Assembly (NCBI GenBank): GCA_031002005.1
Contig: JARYHS010009186.1
Coordinates: forward strand, 106,180,829 to 106,244,828
DNA: 64,000 nucleotides
Direction of reading: 5' to 3'
Source: Vandiemenella viatica
Lineage: Eukaryota > Arthropoda > Insecta > Orthoptera > Morabidae
The notes under the pieces were generated by a model, which searched no databases, was not told the origin of the DNA, and saw nothing but the letters and a program-made list of their open reading frames with translations. Below, piece after piece: positions 1-11,230 of this stretch (its first letter is position 1; each line of letters opens with the position of its first letter). The position numbers and the translations under genes were made by a program.

Positions 1-1024
1 TCAGTAGATAAGGACATTTCAGAATTCAAGTCTAGTCAGTATTCCTTGTGTCTGATACTAAAAATACTCACGTTCTTTGCAACCAATTGATGTGTGTCCT
101 CTGCAAGCAATGCCAATTTTCCTAGATTTAACTGCACCATAAGTAAATTTCCATGAACTTCCAATTTAAGAATAGGAAGAACGCAAAATTTTATTTGTTA
201 GCTAAGCTTGCTGATCTCTTTGCATAACAGAAGTTTGAGGCATATAGCGCCATCCACAGCAAATATGAGCCAAGACATTTCATGTTTTGGGTTTTGGATA
301 AATTCAGGTATAATAACCAGTACTTGACTTTTCTTACGATTTGTGAATGAAGCCATATATGCGTGATAAATTGCCCGTTTCGAGGACTACTGGAAGTACA
401 GTAAAATTATACTGACTTCGTGTAGTCATTATAAACATTTTGAACTTCACTATCTTCAAAAATATTGAGAGGAATGAAGTATAATTTAACACATTAGTTA
501 AACATAGTAAGCCCCATCTATAATGAAAATCTGAGGCGTATAAAGATTGAGGGTTGAAAGCGATTTCATGTTTGGTGTAGATAAATATATCACTAATTTA
601 TGACTTTTCTTATGATTTGGAGGTAAAAATGCATCAGTAAACAAAATTAGTGAGTGAGTGACAAATTCGTTGAAATTTGTATACGTATAACATTGGAACT
701 AAGAACATGAAGCAAACAGTATTTAATGTATTTTCTAAACTATGCATAAGAGAAACTTGATACATGTAGCATTATTCAGACCGAAGATGTTAAGGTACAA
801 AAATGGCCCAAATCGTTTCAAGAAAAGAGTAGTCAGTGCCTTTGTTGACTCTGCTTGCTGACTCGATTTTTCTAATGATTTTGGAGTGAAACCATATACG
901 TCCTTCCTTCGTGAAATTTGAGTTGATAGTAATACCATGGGGGTACAGGTCACTAAGTGGGCATGTGGAAGGCAATTGGTTTGCACAGATTTTCGTAAGG
1001 CGTTCATGACAAATATGCGGGCTG
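1..1024. other. AT-rich flank, nothing recognised
   Basis: No convincing coding region, repeat boundary or RNA gene was seen. The small open frames here have no family resemblance. Confidence 0.5.
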
Positions 1025-1330
1025 TAAGTAATTTAATTTAATCACAATTTTGATGGAGTACACATGCTTTGCTGGCAATGTCCCTACAACCCCACCTTCC
1101 CATCAAATAATTTTTCACTACAATCTACTTTTGTTCTTGACAAATTCAAACTTTAATCTCCTTCAGTGTTTTTGGTAAATTGTTCATCATTTACCTCAGT
1201 TCTTTCAGTCTCTGATTCGCTTAGCATTTTTCCATTAGCTTTCACATGAAATTAAGGGCTGGTTTATGGTCCTGATCATCTCTACACATCCCTGTTCAAC
1301 TCCTAATCCTTCTATGGACAGCACTATCAC
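1025..1330 (-). repeat. Decayed 3' end of the CR1-like LINE
   Basis: This matches, in reverse orientation, the end of ORF2 and the 3' UTR of the LINE at 48862-53980. Shared stretches include the region corresponding to its PKTLKEFK C-terminal coding and the AATTTAATTTAAT tail. It is 5'-truncated and diverged. Confidence 0.7.
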
Positions 1331-1560
1331 AATCATTGCACCGCAATTCAATGATGGACCACCGTGCAACCCGACGAGACAAAGTAATTTCAGTAAAATG
1401 GCAATAATCCATAAATTTATTTCAAATACCAGTAGATACAGGGTTCCTAAAATGGTGTGAAATCAAAACATCTCTTGAACAGCAGAAATTGCTACAGGAC
1501 ATACACTTCTTCTTCTTAAGTCATCTTTTCCTACTGGAGGCTGGCGGTCCACATAGCTAG

Positions 1561-2667
1561 TGTAAGATATCTGTTAAATTTTGTAACTTGCGTGACAAAA
1601 TTTTGTTCTTTGAACCACGAGTTAGATTGGATAGAATATTATTGCATTTCATTTTCAAAGTTAGTTTTTTTATGTTTATTCAAGTTAGAAAGCAGTTTTA
1701 TAGTTTTTGAGATAGGATGCAGGTTTTTATAGCTTTCAAGATAATATTTTCAATTTCATCAGTTTTCGGCATTCACCTGGAATAGGATTGTGGGAAAGTT
1801 CATATTTAAAGTATTTATTTTCAGCTAAAGTATTAAAGTTAGGATAATTTTCATGATAACTAAAGTTAACATTTATTTAAAGATCTAGCGATTTGTAAAG
1901 TTTCAAGGAGATAGAATCATTTTTATTGTCAAGGTCAGATTAGCCAATGTTAGGACTTCAGATGTGCGATTTGATATCTGACGACTTTCCCATCAGTCAC
2001 CCCTGAGAAAGAGGAAAAAGATTTGTTCCCACGCTTCACGTGAGAAGCCGCTAGGAATATTCGAGAAGCAGGAACTGCTATGTGAATATAGAACCGTGCG
2101 TGCAGCGGTTCGGGCCCAGTCGTACGGAAGCAGTCTTCGCGATAACGTGTAGCTCAGTAGGACGGAAAGTTTTATAACTAGCCCATCAGTGATAGTTTTA
2201 TTTTGGAATAATGCCGCTTGTTTTATTCAAGTTAACCTTAATGTCGTGTTAAAATAGTATTTCTTCAAGTGAGGCCTCGGGATTGCCTAAATTAACTGAA
2301 CTGTGAAACGATAGGAGCGGGTGATTTTCTTTCATTTTATTATTACAACCAACCATTTGAACTGTGAACTATTGGGGTGAGGTCTGGCTTGCCCGGTTAA
2401 TCTAACTTGTAATACATTTCTTTGGAAAATTCATCTGATTGCCTGTACAGTCTTTGGCTTTGTGAACTTTTGGAAGAATATACTTATTTAAATGGCAATG
2501 AACTATTTATCATTATTGAACTTTGCCTTTTCATGGATTTTAGGTTAAAATCTGTGTGGCAACCATATTACTCTATTTAAGCCAAAACTGTTACATCCAA
2601 GGCTACACACGGTCAGAGTTAAGATTCAAGCTTTATGCAGAACCCCACTGCAAGCTAGCGTCTTACA
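1561..2667 (+). mobile_element. Solo LTR, family copy 1
   Basis: This 1,107-bp unit starts TGTAAGATATC and ends GCGTCTTACA (TG...CA). It is flanked by the 4-bp duplication CTAG (1557-1560 and 2668-2671). Two relatives occur at 15801-16661 and 58685-59707, also with 4-bp duplications. No gag or pol sequence adjoins any of them, so they are best read as solo LTRs left by recombination of an LTR retrotransposon, probably Ty3/gypsy-like. Confidence 0.85.
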
Positions 2668-2929
2668 CTAGCTCTGAGCGTGAAACAGCAGCATTGAAGT
2701 GTTAAAAATCATGGGATAGGAGGATGCAAATATCCAGATGACTGTAGTACTATGGAAGAAACATATAAATGTGCCGTACTATACGTGTACGCTCATGGAA
2801 AAGTTTTATGACTTGAGGTGCAAGACTCAGGGAGGATTTCGTTTCAGAAATTGTTCGTGAACTTAACGGTCCTTGACTTATTGTCTTAAAAGTGAGCCAG
2901 GAGTATGTAATTTTCAGCATTACATCGTG

Positions 2930-3690
2930 CCATGGATAACGCAGAGCTGACCATGTCTACTTGATGATTGAAACGTCTGTGTCGTAATACCAGTGTTGAC
3001 AGATGGGCAACACTGTGTTATAGAAGAGCAACACTCAATGTGGGACATATGACAGACATGTGCAGCGAAACTTGGCGATGATAGGATATAAAAGCAGAAA
3101 ATCAGCACTGGTACTTCTGCTAACAAAATGCCATCAGCTGTAGCACCTCTCCTGGACTCGTGTACATATGTACCCTGGATGATTGTACAAAGGTTGCTTG
3201 GACAAATGAGTCACTATTCCAGTTGGTAAAAGCTGATGCTAGGGTTATGAGTATGACACAGACACCACAAAGCCATGGATTCGAGTACTCACGAAGGCAC
3301 TGTCCAAGTTGGTAGTGACTCGATTTTGGTTTGGGCCGTGTTTACGTGACATGGACCGAGACCTCTGGTCAAACTGAACCAACCATTGACTGTTCAGCTA
3401 TTTGAAGATTTTCAACCATTCATAGCTTTTATGTTATCAAATAACATTAGACTTAACAAGGATGACAATGGGCGTGTCACAAGACCAAAACTGTTCATGA
3501 TTAATTTGAGGAACATTCTCGACAGTTCTAGGTAATGATTTTGTCTTGAACGTGTCACAAGACCAAAACTGTTCATGATTAATTTGAGGAACATTCTCGA
3601 CAGTTCAAGGTAATGATTTTGTCTCCAAGATCGACAGACATGAATCCTATCAAAAATATCTAGAACATAATTGAAAAGTGAGGAATAATT
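2930..3690 (+). pseudogene. Decayed Tc1-like transposase
   Basis: With frameshifts, the plus strand reads a Tc1 (DD34E-type) core: residues like LSWTRVHM, DDCTKVAWTNESLFQL and, further down, STDMNPIKN, which match the family blocks around the first catalytic Asp (W-S-D-E-S) and the SPDLNPIE block. The first Asp is replaced (TNES), many stops are present and no terminal repeats were found. Confidence 0.65.
3473..3628 (+). repeat. 78-bp tandem duplication inside the Tc1 remnant
   Basis: A unit of about 78 bp starting GTGTCACAAGACC at 3474 repeats at 3552 with about one mismatch over 72 bases. The duplication is far younger than the surrounding transposase decay. Confidence 0.85.
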
Positions 3691-4209
3691 GACCAAAAAT
3701 GCTGAAAGAATTAAAATTTGTAAAAGGCAAAAGTAGGCGAAAGAGATTATGAAGGCAAATTGCCATTGGTGCATGCACAATAAATTAAATTTATCTTTCC
3801 TTTCCATATCATTATTTCTTGCCTAACCTTTACAAAGAAATCAAATATTGATGTGACTAATTATAACTGAGTGTTGTATTTCAGTCACAATATCTACATA
3901 TTATTTTGCAAATAAAACATGACTGAATTATTAAGCAAATCTTATGTTGGATATTTTTTTTTCCTCAAAGAATGTTAATAATAACATTTCAAATTCTATT
4001 TGTAATGAAAATAAACCTACTATTCACCACAGATGAAGACAGGAGAGCTAGGACAAATGCAAATAACCTTAATCATGATTTAGAGGAGGGCATATTGCAA
4101 GGGTATTGGCTATGTATGCAATGAGACTCCCACATGACTAAGCCAAGAGATGTCAGATGTTAGAAAAAGGGGAGGGGGAGGGTGGTTGACCAACGAGAAT
4201 CACTAGAAA

Positions 4210-4370
4210 GTAATATCTTTGGCTTTGTGAAGTGGTGAATCTCTGTGTGTACACATTTCTCATATGTCTTCCTCAAGATTAAGGTTTATACTGAAATATT
4301 GTTAAGTACATTCATGTTTTTTGGTTCATAGTAGCCAACCTGCATTCAACTGTGGCAAATGATCTATACA
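4210..4370 (+). repeat. Dispersed repeat fragment (ACTGAAATATTGTTAAG family)
   Basis: This shares TTAAGGTTTATACTGAAATATTG and its flanks with sequence around 9139-9152/9543-9580, 9735-9935 and 45730-45945. It is non-coding. It may be the end of a Penelope-like element, but this is not proven. Confidence 0.45.
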
Positions 4371-4797
4371 TATTCCCCATTCTTCCTTATTTTCATTACT
4401 TAAGAACTTATGACTTCAATAAAAAAAATCGTAGAAACTCAAAAGTGTTATTTCATAACAAATTCATTTATTTTGTGTTCCATAATTTACATTTTTATTC
4501 TTAGACAATTTACAACAAAATATGATATTTGTATTAATTTTTTAGGCAATCTTCAATAATTATCATTTTTTAAAGGTTCTTCAACAAATGTATTTACTCT
4601 GTAGTCCATTATTAGGATAGTTGTCAATATATGTTGGTCTTAGAGTAACTAAAATATTTTATATGCAAGCTGCTACCAAATCAAAAATTGAGTTTTTTTG
4701 TGCAGAACTGATTGCTAAAATTAGCTTGTTTACAACCAACTTCTCAGTTGATCCTATACTTTTGGCAGTGATTGGCAGTGTAGTTCTAAGTATTACT

Positions 4798-4803
4798 TTT
4801 ATT
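4798..4803 (-). promoter_or_regulatory. Candidate poly(A) signal for the collagen mRNA
   Basis: The first AATAAA downstream of the collagen stop on the minus strand lies here and implies a 3' UTR of about 430 bases. Another lies at 4467-4472. In sequence this AT-rich the motif is expected by chance, so neither site is certain. Confidence 0.35.
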
Positions 4804-5239
4804 AATTATAAATATTTTACAATATGACATTTGGCAATATGTAACACTACTGCCCATAATAGCACCATTTGTTCAGTGTCTTACCAGACTGACATACTTT
4901 GCAATCTGGTAATTCTATAATGTATGGAAAAAGTATACTAACAACTATATGGAACTGAATTAATGGCACAAGTTAATAGTTCTGTTAAGAGAAATGAAAA
5001 TTAAATTAGTTGAATTATCATACAAAACTTTTACACTAGATCACAAAACAGCACGTTATGCTTCACATGACAGGCAGTTGTATGGTTTAAAAAATATAGC
5101 GTAGCTCATATTACAGATGACATGTGAAGCAAGCAGTGTCCAGTCTTCACTGAAGGTTTCACATTTACGTCCACCTAAGGCATCTTCATGATGGCTTCTC
5201 AAAGTAGCAGTAATGTTGACTTATTTTGTCACTCATTGC

Positions 5240-5572
5240 TTAGCCAAAGCGACGTCGACCCGTCCTGTACTCTCCAGCATCAGGGAGTGAAAAGACATCG
5301 TCACTGCTTGGTCTTCTGCCTTGCTGCCTAATGCACACCGCACAACGGCTCACACGTGTTTCTAAGCTACCAGCTTTCAAAGTCTGTTGTCGTGGCCTCC
5401 TAAACATCTCATATTCTTCAATTGTAGCAAGCCAATAAGAATAAGCAGTTGTAAAGAAGTTGCAGCGCCCAATGCCATGACACTCAATGAAGGGCCTAGT
5501 TCGGAAATTCTCCAGACATGACCCAGGAGACACAAGTGACTGGCCACTTCCCTCAGCTCCAGCATCAGTGTG
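5240..5572 (-). CDS. Col4a1: Collagen IV terminal exon: NC1 subdomain 2, stop and C-terminal extension
   Basis: This 333-bp exon starts in phase 0 with [19 protein letters not shown]. It carries [10 protein letters not shown] and ends NC1 with TLKAG followed by VSRCAVC. The Lys in TLKAG is the human Lys211 equivalent of the sulfilimine cross-link. Vertebrate chains stop within a few residues of the last cysteine, but this one adds about 30 residues, ending RTGRRRFG. The stop is TAA at 5240-5242. Confidence 0.94.
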   Translation of the reverse strand, partial: HTDAGAEGSGQSLVSPGSCLENFRTRPFIECHGIGRCNFFTTAYSYWLATIEEYEMFRRPRQQTLKAGSLETRVSRCAVCIRQQGRRPSSDDVFSLPDAGEYRTGRRRFG

Positions 5573-8500
5573 CTGTAGGCAGTAAAATATACAGTTATTG
5601 CAACAATTAACATAAATTAGAGAATTAGCATAGAAAAATTTGTAACTGCAGCTTTCAGTTCTCCTGTGACATAATGAACATTGATAAAAATGTATAATTT
5701 ATCAAGTGGTGAAATGTAACAAGCTTGTTATGAACTAACATTTCTAGATTAAAGATTATTTTTCAAACTATTCTTTGTCTCAGATTGAATAATAGTAATA
5801 TTGTTAATAGGGGAACCAAGAAAAATAAATAAATAAGGAAATTTCGAATATTTCATACGAATAAATTTACAGTGGTGTGAATGAGTATCTTAAATATAAA
5901 ATTAAATCGACTTAGAAAATGTGGAAGGCATTTATTATATATTACCATGAGGAAACTGTAGCCTGTCCAGAGAATCTCCCAACCAACAGGACAATCTGGA
6001 TAGCTCACTGACTGGCTGTGCACAGCTATCACACGTGTCGGAGCTTCACAAACGGTGCACCTGTAAAAAAGACTTCCTATATAGTTTCTTGTTTCATTAT
6101 ATTTCAAACCATAGTGTGTAAATGTGATATAGACATATAAAATGATACTAATAAAAAGTAAACAACTTTTAGGAAATAAAAGTAATAAAGCTTAGATAAA
6201 TGATTGATGGAGATGGGACTATGTTTTGTAGCTAGAGGTGCAGGGTGAGAGTAATTGTGTGGAAGTTGGGCGGAAACATGAGAGATTTGTTTTCATACAA
6301 GACCAGTGGGTAATAAGGACTTGTGGTAGGCTTTGGGAATATCTGTAAAGTAATTATTCATTGGAACAAATATGGCTGCCATGGTAGCCAGAGCAATAAG
6401 GAACATTTCCCACTGCTTCCATTCTAATCTTGCACAAAAACAAATTTCTTATACTTCCAGCCATCCTCCATAGAACTATTTTTGTCCTTCACTTCTAAAA
6501 AGTGCCCAGTTCTTGAATTCATTAACTAGATCCTGTGACATGAAAATGACCCCCTTCTGAACAAAATCCTACCTGACGCACATGCTTCAGCATTCCACCC
6601 AATCTCAAGATCATCTTGGTCTACAAATACTCCTTTTAAAATTCTTCTTAAACATCAAACGAATCCTTTCTATGTAACAGACCTTGGTGTAAAACTTACA
6701 GCATGCATCTGGCTATCACAACCTATTCCAATCTAAACAGAGGAAACCGTTCCCTTCAGTGGACATGTTATACGTTACACACAACACTTCTTGTACCAAC
6801 TAACCATATACTAAGTAACCTGCCTCCACTGCACCAGTTCATATATATGACTAAGTCCAACCAACTTTCAATCAAAATGAGTTGCCACAGGCAAGCAATA
6901 TGCACCTGCAACCTAAACCAACCTGTGGCAGCCCATGCCAGATCATACAACTGTATCAACCTCAGCAACTGTTTTACAGTGACAGTTGTCAAAGCTTTCC
7001 CAGAAACTGCTGTCATTTCTGAAATCTGTAGGTGGGAACACTGGCTTTCAAACATATCCTGGACACCAGGCACTCACCTGGGCTCAACCTCCAATAAGAT
7101 CCCACCAATAACCCAGCACTAAATGTTTTTTTCCCCTCCGATTCAGCCACCAAGGACCATGTGGACAATGGCCACCAAATATGGCCATTGTGAATTGTGA
7201 GAGGGATGTAAGGAGGGGACGGAGGAACTGAATTTCTGCCTGAAGTCTAACCATGCCTGTTATACCTGGTGTACATAATCTATTGGAGGAAAGTCTTATG
7301 TTGCCACCTATCTGTATATTCTGTATGAAAAGTGCATTTGTTTTTATTTTCAAAATAAGTACAGGGTGCGGCAGAAATAACTCCCGAATTTAAAATGTGA
7401 ATAACACAGCACTGATAGAAGCTACTGAGATATTTATTTCACACTTTCAAAGAATGATGTTTACCATTATGTTTGTCCACTACATCACTGAGTTTTGAAA
7501 ATCACATCGTCCAAATGCCGACCTTCACATCTTATGCACTTCTGAAGTCTCTCCCTGAAATTCCGCATCACTTTCCTAGTCAGTTCGGGTGGTATTGCCG
7601 CGATTTCTTGACGGATGGCAGCTTTCAGTTCTTCTGTTGTTCTCGGCTTACGTTTGTAGACTTCAGCTTTCAAATATCCCCAGAGAAAGAAATCGCAGGG
7701 TGCAAGATCGGGTGAACGTGCTGGCCATGGAATGTCACCTCGTAAGGAGAGCAGGCGCCCAGGAAACATTTCTCGTAGGACGTTCATCGATGCCCTTGCT
7801 GTGTGTGCAGTGGCACCATCCTGTTGGAACCACAAATCACGACCCCTTAGTTCGTTGAGTTTTGGCCGCAGGAGGTTGTTTATCATATCGATGTAACGAA
7901 TAGAAGTTACTGTTACTGCTCTGCCCTCCTCTTCAAAAAAGTATGGGCCTATAATCCCGAAATCAGAAATAGCGCACCAGACAGTGACACGTTGGCTGTG
8001 CAGAGGTCGCTCATGGACCTGTTGGGGATTGTTTTCGGCCCAGTACCGAAAATTTTGTTTATTCACGTAGCCTGACAAATGAAAGTGAGCTTCGTCACTT
8101 GAAAGCAAACTGGCGTTACCTGGAATACGTTGCAGGATGGCCTCACAAGATGCTATGCGGTTGACCCAATCACGTTCATTGAGCTCCTGCACAACCATAA
8201 TTTTGTAGGGATGGAATTTTAGGTCCATGTGCAAAATTCGTCTTATGCTGCGTTCAGATATTCCCATAGCAACAGCATGCCTACGGGCTGAACGTTGTGG
8301 GGAGGTCGTAATGGCGTGTCTCACTGCTTCAATGTTCTGCGGTGTTCGAACGGTGCGAGGTCTACCAGGAGGCTTCGTTTTTAAAGTCGAACCCGTTCTT
8401 CTCAAATTGTTGACCCATGACAAAATGGTTTTCCTGTCAGGAACAACAGCATTTCGACGTAATCGAAAATGTGTACGGAATAATCGCTGCGTTATGGTAA

Positions 8501-11187
8501 CAGAGTCCCCATTTTTGAAATAAGTCTCAATCACGAAACCACGATGTTCTCCGCTCCACGCCATGGTACGTACTGAAACTGCAAGGCACACACAACCAAA
8601 CGCCACAACCGTGACTCACGCCGCATCACTAGCGCCAGAGAAACAGCGGTGGCAAATTCGGGAGTTATTTCTGCCGCACCCTGTAGTTTATGAGATGGAG
8701 ATTAGGGGCTATCTCAGTATTCACCTGCTGATTGCACAAAACATCTAAAAAGTGCTGTTAGGACAGTCAGCCAGTAAGTGGGGGTCTGGGCTTGGGCCTG
8801 TCGTATTGTATCTTCCCGATCCAGTGTATGGCACCTCGGTGCACTGAGACACACTGGTAGGTTATTTATTAATCTTTTTTTGTATTTATTCCATTCCTTA
8901 TTTATTTATTTATTATAATTTGTTTCATTTTATATATATATGCATTTATTTGCATATTCTGCCTGCACAAGTTATATTGTTTTCCTATAGTTATTGATAG
9001 TTAACTTCATATTATTTAACCATCCCCCCCCCCCCCCCCACTACTTCCACTCTATTCTCCATGGCCTAACCAGCTATGAAGTAGGTCGTGGTGTGTGCAC
9101 ACTTGAATAGCCAAGTGGCCTGTCTCTCATTGTATGAATAAGGTTTTAAACTAGAAAAGAAAGGGAAATTAACCCACCACATACCAAAGTGAACGGATGC
9201 GATGAGAGGGAACACTTATGCTGACAAACAACTACACAATATTTCGGCATCTGCCTTGTTCGCAAGTAGAAAAATGAGCCATTAGGCTCGGAACGTGTGT
9301 ACACAACGAACGTTACCTAATGAGTCATTAGGTAACGTTTGTTGTTTACACACGTTCCAAGCCTAATGGCCCGTTTTTCTGCTTGTGAACAAGGCAGATG
9401 CCGAAATATTGTGTAGTTGTTTGTCAGCATAAGTGTTCCCTCTAATCGCATCGGTTCACTTTGGTATGTGGTGGGTTAATTTCCCTTGCTTTTCTTATTT
9501 ATATCGCCTATAAGCCGCTTCCATTTTCCTTAGTTGCATCATTAAGGTTTTAAACTGAAATATTGTAAAGTTGTGGTCATCTCTCTCTCACTGTGTGTGT
9601 GTCTGTGTGTGTGTGTCACTGTGTCTGTGTGTAAGTGAGTGAATGTGTTAATTGCTATCCTACTGACTTAATATTTCATGGGTAATAGGTCTCCACTATT
9701 CTTTGTTATATATTTATATAGTGACAATGAAAATGCTGTAAGGCAAAAAAATAAGGAGGGTTGGGAAAAGTAAATGCATTGTTCATGAAGCCAGGAGGGC
9801 ATGGCAACACATATCTTTCCTCTTGCCAAATATTCACCTCTACATGACTAAGGTTTCAAACAAAATTTGTAATGTGTGTTCGTGTTTTCATTTTTGTCCT
9901 GACCCTCCTTCTTTCTTTTGTGTTAAGTGACAGGTTATTTTCACTTCCTAACAGCAGTTTCCTTTTCACCATTATATATCTTATAACGAGCAATTCTTGT
10001 ATGTATATATATATTTCAGATCTTCGAAACGGCTATGACGATTTGGATGAAATTTGATATTTAGATAACATTTTGACTTTTAAGATTAACTAAATGGTTG
10101 TCTTCCCTACAAAAAAGCGAGTTTACAAAATACGAACAATTTTTTCATTCGGTATCTCGAAAATGGCACTAGTGCCATCTCGTAGACAATTCAGGTATCA
10201 GAAAGCTTACAAATAATTTCTCTTTGATTTCAAAGAATATTTCAACGAACAGTTCTTGTACACTGGCTGACCCCTGGAAATATTTCACTTCAAGTTTAAT
10301 TGTAAAACATTTAAAAAGGAAGATAATTAAAAATTTATCATTGGTTTTGTCAGAGGTGATACTTACAGAAACTTCTTTGAAAATAATATTATTGGTACCA
10401 GTTATAAAGTAATTATCGTTTACTTTTTGACCGTAAAAAGTGGTTGTTAATTTGTCATTAAATACTACCACGCGAGGTATGAGCATAGTTTTATCGGAGC
10501 GAATGAATTTAGCACTGATGATGTTCTATCATTACCGTGACGTCACAATCTGATGATGAATTCTTATGGAACTCAACGAAACATATCGAAAATAAAGAAT
10601 AAATGTTCTTAAATCAGTTATAAGTATAGTTCCTTGTGTTTTTGGCAACTTTTCTTCTGAACAAGGCCATATTTAAACCTAACAACAACCATTAGGAACA
10701 ATATAAAACATTTAAAGTACATTTCTACCATATAGACATAGTGGTTTTGATGGATTTTTATCTGGTCCAGGCCGGATCTAATCCTAACCTCTTCACTTGA
10801 GATATCAAAAAAATAAATTCTTTATTTTTGATTTGTTTCGACGAGTTTCATACGAATTCATCAAACTCGGCTATGGCGAAATTTATCTTCTGGTCCAGGT
10901 CACATTTCAACTAACCACGTCAATTTTTGAGATACGATATCTCAAGAATTAAGTGAGATATAAAAAAAAAATTACTTTCAATTTTTCTCGTCGAGTTACA
11001 TAAGAATCCATGATCAAGGGTTATCATAGAATTCCCTGAATTACCACAAATCTCGTACCATTAATTAATCCCTAATAATATAATTTTTCTTTGAAAGCAA
11101 TTTATGAGGCGGTCTCGCAAATGGATATAGCGATTTGGATGAACTTTCATATGTAGATGATGTTTTGCTTTTCAAGTTTTTAACACG

Positions 11188-11230
<43 letters not shown>

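Larger units (their letters stand above)
3700..5239. other. Collagen 3' flank and probable 3' UTR
   Basis: The part next to 5240 is probably the collagen 3' UTR. The rest is AT-rich with no recognised gene. A fragment of a dispersed repeat lies at about 4210-4370. Confidence 0.5.

Noticed and set aside
5853..6107. A continuous 84-codon minus-strand frame as a separate small protein
   Set aside because: It is the collagen NC1 exon 5946-6060 with intron read-through on both sides.
8227..8523. Plus-strand open frame of 98 codons
   Set aside because: Antisense shadow of the DD41D transposase on the minus strand.
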